Shown here one piece after another: positions 34,640-45,094 of a stretch of DNA of 64,000 nt (position 1 is its first letter; the number at the start of each line of letters is the position of its first letter). The stretch is from Eustoma russellianum (Eukaryota > Streptophyta > Magnoliopsida > Gentianales > Gentianaceae): the NCBI GenBank assembly GCA_036186865.1, contig AP025062.1, positions 26,041,437 through 26,105,436 of the forward strand, in the 5' to 3' direction. The position numbers were made by a program, and so were the translations under genes. A model generated the notes under the pieces. The model saw nothing but the letters and a program-made list of their open reading frames with translations, was not told where the DNA came from and did not search any database.

Positions 34640-35506
34640 TTATCTCTAAATTACTCATAAGCTAGATTGGGTCCCGAAATAATACCTTCGACCCATCTGG
34701 CCAGAGTTGCTTTTGCTTCACCAAAGTCCCTTTCCCTGATGAGGACTTGGTCTCTCATGTCTCGGGCAGAGTCTTAATCAAAGGTGAGTCACTGTTATGC
34801 TTTTGCTTTGTCCATAAGTTTGAATCTAGTTTGTACATGTAATTCAACCATTGAACACATAAGGAATTCTTCTTGTGGTGCATGTCTCATAGGTGCTTAG
34901 TTAGCAGGGTCAAGTTCCATGCCTTTAGGTCAATCACCCCTAGGCCACCTTCTGTCTTAGGCTTCAATCTTTCTTCCATGCAACCCAGGCCGTTTTTTCC
35001 CAACAGTTGAGTTTACCCAGAGGAAATGTGTAGGCAGATTTTGTCCAGTTGCAGCTTAACATAGGCATGCAAAGGCAAAGCACTTAGCCAAAAACAGCTA
35101 ACTCTTTGAAGGACAGACTTTAATAAGATCCAACCTGCCTGCATAGGAAAGGGAAGCAACAATCCATAGAGTGACCTTCTCCATGAGCCTGCTAATAAAG
35201 TTATCATAATGTATTCATTACAGTTTGTGCCCAGCAACAGAGATCCCTCGATACCTGAAAGTCATGCTGCCCACGAGGAAAGAAGTGATTTCCTGGAGCT
35301 TCACATTAGCATAACTCATACAAGCATAAAAGATGTGCGATTTTGCCATGTTAGCTATAAGGATAGAAGTTTCCCAAAATATTTTAAAGATGTTCATAAG
35401 TTTCCTGACAGAGATGGGATCTCCTCTAGCAAATAGAATAAGATAATCATCAAACAGAGGTGTGCGATCTACTTCTCGATAGACTTTGGTTGGAAGTTGA
35501 GGTCTC
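34640..35506 (-). pseudogene. LINE reverse transcriptase C-terminal part, broken
   Basis: In element orientation it starts at a FQPKS-type block near 35490, then AHLC and DDYLILFARGD, the remains of the catalytic FADD block near 35430-35460. The thumb region follows: RKLMNIFKIFWETS, MAKSHIFYACM, and DNFISRLMEKVTLWIV near 35190. Stops and at least one frameshift fall at the catalytic block. Confidence 0.78.
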
Positions 35507-36868
35507 CGTCAGTATGTATATGTTACAATTTGGATGTTTATGTTATACATTTATTATTAATAAAGAGGTTTTCTTATCATTATTGTTGGTTAGTATGTTA
35601 CACAATCATGATATATGTCCCTGGTTCATTATTATTATAGAGATAAAATAATTTATAACCAGTATGAGTATTGATTTGATAATCATGAGATGATTATATG
35701 TATGGTGATACAAATCAATCTTATGGATACTTTTTAGAGAACACTGTATTGGATAGACTCATCATGAGATTACTACATGGATTAGCGTCGTAAGTAAATC
35801 TCATGATATTCATGTTTTAATCCTTAGACTTGAGATTGCCATAGTTTTCAAAATAAGGACTATTATATTTTGACATGATCAAACGTTATCCATAACTGGA
35901 TAATGATAAGGTCATGATTGAAGATGATAGAAATTATGTAGAGGATAATGAACAATCAAGATAAAATTTGTCCCTCTCTTTTGAGAGAGATATCTTTGGG
36001 TCTTTCGATTAGTGAGACTGTGAAATGTATGGCCGTGCTCAAATGAATTGTTAGAGTGGTCAATATCATTTGTTTTATCAGTCTACTTGGAGATCGAGTA
36101 ATCATACGTTCGAACAATATAAGTATGACGCTTACCGTGACTTATGTTCAAACTAGATATCGTGTGACAAAGGGATTAATAAATGTACTATTATTAGGCT
36201 AGTTGAACCTGTACTCATATTAATTGGGTAGTCATCATGCCTTGTTAGAGACCAATTATGACTTGTTGGCTTGATAGAGATTTAACCGACTGCCAATTAA
36301 TATGGGCCTATCGGGTCACACACAAGAATGTATATAGGCTGATATTAATAATATTAATAATATTAATATTTGATGTTACTTATTATTATTATTATCTTTG
36401 TTTTTTTAAATATACTTATATATATTATCGGATAATGACAATAGAATCCATATCTGATATGGATTCTGATCTGTATTATCCAATCCTAACAGAATCCGTT
36501 TTTGATATGGATTCTGATTGCCTTAACCAACCCGATCTGGAATTGAATTTTGAGGCTTATCTATTTGTATATACACTGCTGTATCTCATACAGAGAACGG
36601 ACAGGAAACACAGAAACTCAAAATCGTTTTTGGAGAAAAAAGAATTTCTCAGCCGTACCGTTTCAAGAGCTAGCACTCAGGACGAAAGCATCCGTGTGGA
36701 TACTGACAGAGGGTGATTGTGTCATCGCACCTCCTTTGTCTGCAAATTTCGAATCTACAGAGGTAATTTTGAATTTCTTTCATCAAGTTAAACGAACAAC
36801 ATGGATCCTTGGTAGGAAATCGGAGATCAGTTTGTTTTCTGCTGTATATTCTGAGGATTTCTTAGACA
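35507..36868 (+). repeat. Solo LTR E of the element C family
   Basis: It matches the C LTR from end to end (GTTGGTTAGTATGTTACACA, TGATTTGATAATCATGAGATG, the ATT-rich tract, and the GGATCCTTGGTAGGAAATCGG end block), with many differences and a degraded start (CGTCAGT for TGTTAGT). About 1362 bp. It has only one copy of the ATT tract, so it is from an older subfamily. No internal region and no matching target duplication were found (GTCTC on the left, AGGAA on the right). Confidence 0.85.
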
Positions 36869-37592
36869 AGGAAGACGTTTTCCATCATTGATCTGTCTTT
36901 GAAGGAAACCTATCTAGGCCTGGTCCATAAAGTTTGACATCGCGATTATCATTCTATTTACCAAAATTTTGTAGATAGTTTTGTAAACCACATTACAACT
37001 GAGATAGGCATGTAATTTTCCAACTTAGTGACTTTACAAGCCCTAGGGCAATGATTGCATGATTAAGTTTCTTCAGCAGCTTGCCTTTTCTAAAAAATTC
37101 TTTGATATCATCAATGTTATCATTATCAACAACCTTCCAAGATTTGATGAAGAACTAGGAAAGGCACCCGACTAGACTAGGAGCCTTTTCCTTGCCAATA
37201 CTGAAGATATCATTATGTATCCCCTCATCAAGTATGGGCAAAGTCAGCTTTGTTGCATTCTCCTCTGACAACTTGGGTCTAGATCAATAATCTGTGGAGA
37301 TATGTCCTGTGTGGGTAGTTGAGTGCCCAAGAGCTTGGTGTATGTATACAAATTGCTGACCCACCTGCACCAGAGAGGTCGACATAGAGGCATCTTCTAT
37401 CTGAACATTTACAATATGTTTTATTACCCTGTAGCTTCTGATAATTGAGTGATAGCATTTTGTGTTTCAATCACTCAAAAGGATGTAATTCCCTTTGGCC
37501 ATCTAAACAAAGAATAACCTTTCCACTTGCAATAGGTTCATAGCCAGCTTTCTTTGTTCTTGCAACTTAGGTGGTCCATTCAGAAGTGCCCC
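36869..37592 (-). pseudogene. LINE reverse transcriptase N-terminal part, broken
   Basis: The minus strand carries, in order, a WKVVDNDNIDDIKEFFRKGK block, LKKLNHAIIALGL, a YMPIS...VVYK block (consensus FRPIS in this family) and KDRSMMENVFL, ending at E. These are the canonical N-terminal blocks of LINE RT. The frame is broken several times. The stretch to the right is interrupted at 37592 by array B. Confidence 0.76.
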
Positions 37593-38540
37593 TGTCATAC
37601 CCCGTAAGTTCCGCGTCCGATATTAAACAATTAAAAAACAACTTTAAATACAATTTAATTAATTGTATAGGTTTATGAGACTTAATTAAATAAAATATAG
37701 CAGAAGAAAAGAAAGGGTTAAAAGTGGGAATTAAGAGAATTAGGCAAAATTACTAAAAATGTCTTCCCCACGTAAATGATGGGGGAGTTACACATTTAAG
37801 GAGAGAGAGAGGCAGCGGTTAGAAGGCCAAAAAGAATAGGGGAAACGGCTGAGTGAAGGAGAAGGAAAGGAAGAGAAAAGAGAAAGAAGAAGAAGAGAAG
37901 AAGAAAAGGAAGAAAGAGTGGTCAATCTAGGTTCAACCTTTCCCGAAACTCTGCCATATACTCGTAAGACTATCTAGAAACAAAGGCAAGTAATCTTTCG
38001 ATATGCTTTATGTAAATTTTGATTCAACAGGCCCTATGTTCTTATAAAGAGAAAAGTGGATGGTAATCTTGATGCGTTTGTGTTAAATGCTCTACTATAT
38101 GTATTTGTTGTTTTGGATTGAGTAAAGTCATGTTCTTTGGCCACTTCCTGAAAATAGTTATGTTGTGATTTGTTGTTAAATATGCCCATAAAAGTGTCAT
38201 TCGTTATGTGTTTATTGTCTTGTTATAAGTTCTTAAGTTTATGAACTGTACCTTAGATGTTTTGAGAGGATTTGCAGGAAGTTGAAGGGTAAATGATAGG
38301 TTGTTGTAGATTTGTTGTGTTGGAAAGTTTGAGGATACATTGAAAGTTGTGGGTGATAGAAGGCTTAGAGTGGATACGACTTGACATGTTTAAGAATCAA
38401 TCCGTGTTAGTTTTGTGTTAAGCATGATGGATTTAGGTGGTAAGATGGAATTTGAAGTGTTTAACATGAAAGGGGTGAAGGAGGAAGATGATGAGGAGAA
38501 GTTACTGCAGAATTTTGCAGTTTCTGGAACCGTCAGAACA

Positions 38541-38775
38541 CTTTGAACGCCTACTTTAGGCGCTCAATGTCACATTAGGCACCTAAAGTAGGCGTTCAAT
38601 GTGTCCCAATGCATTCTAGAACACTTCAAACACCACATAAGACACTTCATGTCACATAAGGTGCCTTATGTAGGCGTTTGATGTGTCACAGCACATTCCA
38701 GAACACTTCGAATGCCTAGTATAGGCGCTCCATGTCACTTTAGGCGCCTCCTAGTGGCATTCCAAGTGTACTGAA
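38541..38775 (+). repeat. Palindrome-rich degenerate tandem repeat in B LTR 1
   Basis: Successive units contain GCCTACTTTAGGCG ... CCTAAAGTAGGCG, ATAAGGTGCCTTAT and TTTAGGCGCCTCCTAG, separated by CAATGTGTC and ATTCxAGAACACTTC spacers. Equivalent blocks lie at about 46049-46290, 54955-55195 and 62360-62610. Confidence 0.8.
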
Positions 38776-39170
38776 AGTACTTTTTGTCACATTGAGCGCT
38801 CTATGTATGTGAGATACCTTTATTATCTTCCTTTTGCTCATAAAATACAAGGGTATTTGAGGTGTACTTGAGTTGTAAATGTTAAGTGTGAATGAGTAAG
38901 GTTAAGAATGGATCCGAACTGTATTTGTAATATGAAATGACCTGAAAAGGTACGAGCATGGTGTGTTTGAGGTTCAAGATCTTATGCATGATATGTAAAA
39001 TGTGTGCGTATGCTTACATGTTTGATATGACGTAACGAGCATTTTGCATCATGACATGAACACATTGCATTTCGATATGAGATTTGTTTTGCGAAAGAAC
39101 ATGTGTTTGCAAAAAAGATTAAAGTTTTCGAAAGACAAGATATGGCTGCTGGTTGCTCGCAGGGTATAAA

Positions 39171-39410
39171 AGTCACGCCTGCAGTAGCAGGGTATAAAAG
39201 CGTGACCTGTGAATCAACAGCAGGGTATAAAGTTATGTTATGGGGAGGGTATAAAAGCATGACCTGTGAATCAACATCAGGGTATAAAGTGATGTTATGG
39301 GGCCGTGGACCTATCAGCATGGGGTATAAAGTTATGTTATGGGCCGTGGACCTTTCAGCACGGGGTATAAAGTTTTGTTTGTTGTGGATTGATCATCCAC
39401 AGGGTATAAT
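39171..39410 (+). promoter_or_regulatory. TATA-motif array in B LTR 1 (eight GGGTATAA motifs)
   Basis: Eight copies of GGGTATAA, seven of them GGGTATAAA, lie within 240 bp, spaced about 20-50 bp apart, with repeated CCGTGGACCT(A/T)TCAGCA spacers. LTRs 2-4 carry six similar motifs each (46672-46866, 55580-55773, 62996-63190), including variants such as GAGGTATAAA and GGGTATAGAG. These are probably U3 core-promoter boxes; which ones are used is not visible. Confidence 0.6.
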
Positions 39411-40198
39411 GTTCTGGTACGCAAAGAATATGATAAGAAGAATTGTGAAACGACACACATAACATGTTTACGAAAGAAGACATATGCGTGGATTCTATTT
39501 AGTTCAGTGGGTGGTTTTAAAGAAGTACATGCATCATGTGACACGAAGCATAAGATTTGGCATGCAAGAAATGATATTCGTATATGATCTGTTTATGTAG
39601 TATGTTTCTGTTTATGTAGTATGTTTTGCTAGATACATGTTTTTTCTGTATTTGTGTATCATTTATGTGACTTGTTTGGCTTTGATGAATTGTTATAAAG
39701 ATGTTATTTGCTAACCCGAGCACCTTATTTTGGGCATTGATTTATATACTGGTGACTCGTCATGTGTGGTCCCGTAAGGTGTATAGACGAGTTACTTGCT
39801 GGCAATGTTTTCACTAAGAATAGATACTCCATCTTCTTTTCAGGTGAGCCAGAGTACGAAATGATCTTTGTAGAAGATGGCGGCGAGTGGGCTCATTGGG
39901 ATGATGGTCATTGAAGTGGATAAATTTCTGTTAATTCTCTTTTAAGCTGAAAGACTTGATGTTTAGCATTTTATATTGGAGGATATGTTAGGCATTTCAT
40001 CAAACACGTTTTAATTCTGTTGTATTTCTTTTGGTATATTGCTATTATCGAAGTTTTAAATTTTACGATGTTTCTGCTGATTTATCTTATGTCATGGATG
40101 ACGTGTGCTTGATCTGCTTTGACACTTCGTAGTTCTCCTAGCAGACTATAGCATGTGCACTAGTACCGATGTCCAGTATCAGGCCAGGGCGCTACAGG

Positions 40199-40211
40199 TG
40201 GTATCAAAGAC
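40199..40211 (+). other. Primer-binding site, B internal region 1
   Basis: TGGTATCAAAGAC, a mutated initiator tRNA-Met complement, 2 bases from LTR 1. Regions 2 and 3 have TGGTATCAGAGAC at 47646-47658 and 56555-56567. Confidence 0.85.
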
Positions 40212-40476
40212 TAGGCTTCAGATCTATCTCGGAAACTTAGGTTTATGATCTTTTAGCCATTTAAAATGTGATTTTACCTTAAGTTTGATCCTTTGGTATA
40301 CGTGCTGATTTTCTAGAGTCTAAGTATCATCAGGGTTGGGTGTGTGCGAGCGCGTTTATCATCTAATTTTTGTCTTAACATTCTTATTTCATACCCCACC
40401 CATTCATATGCATTCAAGCTTTCAGTAACATCTTGTATCTTCTGATTGCTAATGGAATGTTGACCTTTCAGAGAAA

Positions 40477-41559
40477 ATGCCTCCAAGAAGAGATAACGCA
40501 GGAAACTCGGGCAACGGACAGGAAAATTTGTCCCCATAAGTGGATTTACTCCAGGTTCTCACTGATGCACTAACGGTGATCGCAAAGGGGTTTGCTTAGC
40601 TGCAGCAGCCTCCGCCTCCTTCACCACTGTAGCATAATATCCACTTTTTCTACGGAGAGATGAGAAAGATGAGAGTTCCAGAGTTTGAAGGATGTACGGA
40701 TCCTGAGGAGGCTCAGCACTGGTTGGCTGAGGTGGAGAAATGTTTCCAGTTAGTGCAAGTGCCAGAGGAGATCAAGGTGGATGTGGCCATACCCCTTCTA
40801 TGTGGCAAAGCTGGCGAATGGTAGGCTGGAATGGTATTGAGAACGACCCTTCCTATCTCATGAGCTTCAGTTTTGTGATGTTTTTATGAAGTACTACGTG
40901 CCAGAGACTGCAATATTGGATAAGATAAGGGCGTTTAATAGGTTGGAGCAGGGTCGGATGACGGTGTCAGAATATGTGCACCGTTTCCATGCTTTGGGTT
41001 TGTCCCTGCGATTATGTCTGATAATCGCCTTAAGATGACGAAGTTCGACAGGGGTTTGGACTCAAAAATGCAGTCGGCAATAGTGAACGCGGAAATGAAA
41101 CTTGCGAGGACATGTTGGATGCGTGTTTTTGCGTCGAGAGTGACTTCCGCAAAGTAGCGTCAAGAGAAGCTAGTGCAGGATTGTTTGATAGAGGCAAGAG
41201 GCCAAGGGGGAAGATTAGAGTCAGTGGCAGACCCGGACGTTAGGTCAAGATTCCGAAGAGGGACCCAATCAGAAATTTTCAGAGACCTCCAGCGCAGAAT
41301 CCAATAGTTCAGCTGGCGGTGGGAATTTGCCCACACTGCAACAAGAGTCATGTGGGAGAATGCCGAAAGTTGGTTGGAGCATGTTACCGACGTAGATAGG
41401 TGGGCCATATGATTAGAGATTGTCCTGAGATGAAGAAAAATGCTCCGGGAGAAGCGGCACAATAGCCGAGGGCTAAGCCGAGAGCGAATGCTTGCGTTCA
41501 TCTCATGACAAACACTGACGTACAGGAAGCCACTGATATGGTAGCAGGTACTATTTAAA
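40477..41559 (+). pseudogene. B region 1 gag, broken
   Basis: The start ATG gives PPRRDNAGNSGNGQEN, then a stop, a Pro/Gln-rich tract, and the gag core FFYGEMRKMRVPEFEGCTDP to AEVEKCFQLVQVPEEI with a stop for Trp near 40823. A zinc knuckle region follows in which a Gly-Gln position is replaced by a stop. It ends VAG at the intron-like donor at 41548. Relative to element A gag the order is the same. It retains the 5 bases (near 40921) that regions 2 and 3 have lost. Confidence 0.88.
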
Positions 41560-41619
41560 TTAAGTCTAAATTCTGATTGAATTAAGTCTCTACTTGTTTA
41601 ACTCCTTGTGTAACTTAAT

Positions 41620-44600
41620 ATGGTCTTAAGTGCGGTTTTAGTAAATAAGATACCTGCCAACGTGCTTTTTGATAGCGGCGCAAGCCACTCCTTTGTGGCA
41701 AAGAGATTCACTAAGCACCTTGGTAATTTGCCTGAGTGGTTAGAAACTCCGTACCGTGTTCAAGCGGCTAGAGATCAATTATGGTTTCGTACCAGCAATA
41801 CCGGGATTGCGAGTTAGAGTTTGAAGAACAAATGTTCTCCGCCACACTGATCCATATCCAAATGTATGACTTCGACGTTATATTAGGAATGGACTGGTTG
41901 GCCAAGTATCATGCCAATATTGATTGTCGATTGAAGCAAATGACAGTCAAGAATGCTAAGATGGAAGAGGTAATGTTTCAAGGAGATGCGGAACGAAAGA
42001 AAGTTCCGAAGAAGGTGTATATGTCGGTTGCTCAAGCTTGCAAAGCCTTAAGGAAAGGTGCCGAGGGATTCCTAGTGTATGCAATGGATGTTACTCAGGA
42101 AATACCATCTATTGAGCAGATTCCAATGGTTAACGAATTTCTGGATGTGTTTCCGGAGGAATTGTCGGCCACCTCCGAGGGAAGTCGAGTTCGAGATAAA
42201 TCTGATTTCAGGAGCCGAACCCATTTCTAAAGCCCCTTACAGAATGGCTCCGGCAAAATTGAGAGAGGCGAAAGAACAACTTCAAGAGTTATTGGACAAT
42301 AAGTTTATCAGCCCGAGTGTGTCACCTTGGGGAGCACCTATTTTATTTGTAAAGAAGAAGGATGGTAGTATGAGGCTCTGTATCGACTATCGAGAGATGA
42401 ATAAAATCACCATCAAGAATAAATACCCCCTTCCACAAATTCAGGATCTGTTTGACGAGCTCAAGGGTGCCAAGATCTTCTCCAAAATTGACCTCAGATC
42501 AGAATACCATCAATTACGAGTGAAGGCTGAAGACATCGCAAAGACAGCCTTCCGCACGAGATATGGCCACTATGAGTTCTTAGTGATGCCATTTGGGTTG
42601 ACAAATGCCCCTGCAGCCTTTATGGAGCTTATGAATACCGTTTTTTGAGAACAGTTGGATAGGTTTGTTGTGGTATTCATAGAAGATATTCTAGGGTATT
42701 CTCCTGACGAGCAAACTCACGTTGAGCATCTAAGAACTGTTCTAGGCATTTTGAGGCAGAAACAACTGTACACTAAGTTTAGCAAGTGTGAGTTTTAGCT
42801 AAGAAGTGTGGCTTTTCTGGGTCACGTGATATCAGAGGAAGGGATTGTTGTGGATCCGAAGAAGGTGGAAGCTATCACGGAGTGGCCTATACCTAGTAAT
42901 GTCACCAAAGTGCGAAGTTTCTTGGGTCTAGCGGGTTATTACGGGACATTTGTCGAGGTATTCTCAAGGATAGTAGTGCCTCTCTGTCGCCTTGCTCAAA
43001 AGAAGTCCAAGTTTGAGTGGACGATGGAATGCGGGAAAAGCTTCACGGAGCTTAAGAAGAGATTAACCACAGCCCTAGTATTGGCTCAACCATCCGGTAC
43101 TGACGGGTTCGTCATCTATAGTGATGCGTCGAAAAATGGTTTGGGTATGTAAATTGTAGAATAAGTTATGATTTTTCATACAAATCGAGTTTAGTTTAAT
43201 ACTTCACTTGTAGGTTGTGTTTTGATGTAACACGAACGAGTCATCGCATATGCCACAAGGCAGCTAAAACCTTATGAACAAAACTATCCAACGCACGACC
43301 TTGAACTTGCAGCAATTGTGTTTGCCTTAAATATCTTGCAGCATTACTTATACGGAGAAAAGTGCGCAGTATTCACCGATCATAAAAGTCTAAAGTACTT
43401 ATTTTCTCAGAAGGAGTTAAACATGAGACAACGGAGATGGTTAGAGCTACTAAAGGACTACGATTTGACCATCCATTACCACCCAAGAAAGGCTAATAGA
43501 GTGGCTATTACATTAAGCAGGAAGTCCAGCCATGCGCGACAATCACCCTTGGAAAGAAAAATGGAAGAATTTGCTTTAGATTTGATTGACTCCATAGTGA
43601 ACGTTTTGACAGCGTTAACCATCACACGGAGTCTGATTGATCGGGTAAAGGAGGCTCAGAAGAATGATTAGACCTTAAATGAGATAGCGGAAAGGATGAA
43701 ACATGATCAGGTTGAGGGGTTTCAAGTCAATGAGGTTGGGAGCCTATGGTTAAGAGGAAGATTTTGTGTGCCTAATGTAGATGAACATAGAAGAGAAATT
43801 TTGCAAGAAGCTCACAGCTCAAGGTTATCGATACATCCTTGTAGCACCAAGATGTACAGAGATCTCAAACAATATTATTGGTGGTCCAGAATGAAAAGAC
43901 ATATTGCGGAGTTCATCGATGGATGCCTAGTTTGCCAACAAGTCAAGGATGAACATCAACGGCCTGGTGGATTGTTGATGCCATTGGAAATTCAAGAATG
44001 GAAATGGGACATGTCACGAAGGATTTTATAGCGGGTTTACCAAAGACGAAAAATGGACATGACATGATTTGGGTCATTATGGATCGATTAACCAAGTCTG
44101 CACATTTTCTACCCATCTCTAGTGAATCGTCTCTCGGCAAGTTGGTAAATCTATATATGGATAACATTGTTAACTTGTATGGTGTTCCAGTGAGTATAGT
44201 GTCCCACCGAGATCCAGGGTTTACGTCTAAGTTTTGGACAGCATTTCAGAGAACCATGGGTACAGAATTAAGGTTGAGTACAACATATCATCCCCAAACT
44301 GATGGACAATCTGAGTGGACTATTCAGACTCTATAAGATATGCTAAGGACTTGCGTTTTAGATTTCAAAGGGAGTTGGGATGGAATGGTGAAGTTAATGG
44401 AATTCTCATATAGTAACAGTCACCACAGTGCAATTGATATAGCTCCTTTCGAAGCGTTGTATGGACGAAAGTGCAGGTCACCCGTCTATTGGGATGAAGT
44501 TGGTGTGAGGACCATCACCGGACCTGAGTTACTTGAGACGACGCTAGAAAAGGTGAAAATCATACGAGATAGACTCAAGACGGCTCAAGACCGTAACAAA

Positions 44601-45059
44601 AGTTGGGCGGATTCCAAGCGACGACCTTAGGAGTTTAACTTAGGTGAAAAGGTTTATTTAAGAGTATCACCTACGAAGGGTATTATGAAATTTGGAATCA
44701 ATGTCAAATTAAGTCCTCGCTTTATTGGTCCCTATGAAATGCCGGAGAAAGTGGGAGCTTTGGCATATAGGTTGGCATTACCTCCAGTATTGGCGTAAGT
44801 CCACAACGTATTTCACATATCACAGTTAAGGAAGTACGTGATGGATCCGAGCCATGTGCTCGAGGCACAACCTTCGGAACTCAACGGTGATGTTACTTAT
44901 TAAGAGATACCCGTGAGGATCGTAGACCGAAAGGACCAAGTGTTGAGGAAGTGGGTGATTCCCTACGTGAAGGTCCAGTGGAGCAATCACATGGAACAGG
45001 AAGCTACTTGGGAACTTGAAGAGCAGCTGCAGGAGAAGTATCCTCAACTCTTCAACTAA
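41620..45059 (+). pseudogene. B region 1 pol: protease to chromodomain, broken
   Basis: MVLSAVLVNK leads into the protease FDSGASHSFVAKRF (41620-41817). After a frame change, the spacer and RT follow to 42648, with catalytic IDD changed to IED near 42680. A stop in the RT connection, near 42798, comes next. RNase H is split by an intron-like segment (43145-43213). Then come integrase zinc region, core (KDFIAGL, SHRDPGF, WTIQTL-stop) and the end EKYPQLFN-stop at 45059. Two key integrase positions are changed (CDRDP to SHRDP; the catalytic-Glu codon is now a stop near 44334). Homologous to element A pol throughout. Confidence 0.92.
43145..43213 (+). other. Candidate 69-nt intron in RNase H of B region 1
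   Basis: Donor TTGG/GTATGTAAA, acceptor CACTTGTAG/GTTGTG. Removal restores NGLG-CVLM of RNase H exactly in phase. Element A has no insert here. Homologues lie at 52054-52114 in region 2 and at about 59503-59558 in region 3, where the acceptor is damaged. Confidence 0.6.
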
Positions 45060-45081
45060 GGTACGTAAGTTTTGTTTTTGT

Positions 45082-45094
45082 AAGGGGGATGGAA
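45082..45094 (+). other. Polypurine tract, B region 1
   Basis: AAGGGGGATGGAA abuts LTR 2. The equivalents for regions 2 and 3 are AAGGGGGTGGAA at 53989-54000 and AAGGAGGTGGAA at 61434-61445. Confidence 0.85.

Larger units (their letters stand above)
34198..37592 (-). mobile_element. L1-type LINE remnant, minus strand, interrupted by E and by array B
   Basis: RT N-terminal blocks (36869-37592), RT C-terminal blocks (about 34640-35500) and a zinc-binding zf-RVT domain (34198-34599) lie in the correct order for a plant L1-type LINE. Solo LTR E sits inside RT at 35507-36868, with about 125 codons of RT missing there. Array B interrupts the upstream part at 37592, and the sequence resumes at 63973-64000. 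There are many stops and frameshifts. No endonuclease domain falls inside the window. Confidence 0.82.
37593..40196 (+). repeat. Array B LTR 1
   Basis: TGTCATACCCC...GGGCGCTACA, 2604 bp. It is longer than the other three, mainly through an extra TATA-containing repeat near 39240-39300. Confidence 0.95.

Noticed and set aside
37800..37925. GA-rich purine run in LTR 1 as a polypurine tract or a second element boundary
   Set aside because: It lies inside the LTR and recurs in all four LTRs; the true polypurine tracts abut the LTR starts.
39171..39410. CRISPR-like regular repeats
   Set aside because: The repeats are short promoter-like motifs with similar spacers inside an LTR of a plant element; no cas genes and no unique spacers.
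38982..39462. Repeat-containing frames in the B LTRs on both strands (for example 39103-39462, 46481-47050, 62844-63374)
   Set aside because: They read the TATA-motif repeats in the LTR; the repeated peptide reflects DNA repeats and the frames are not conserved in length among the four LTRs.
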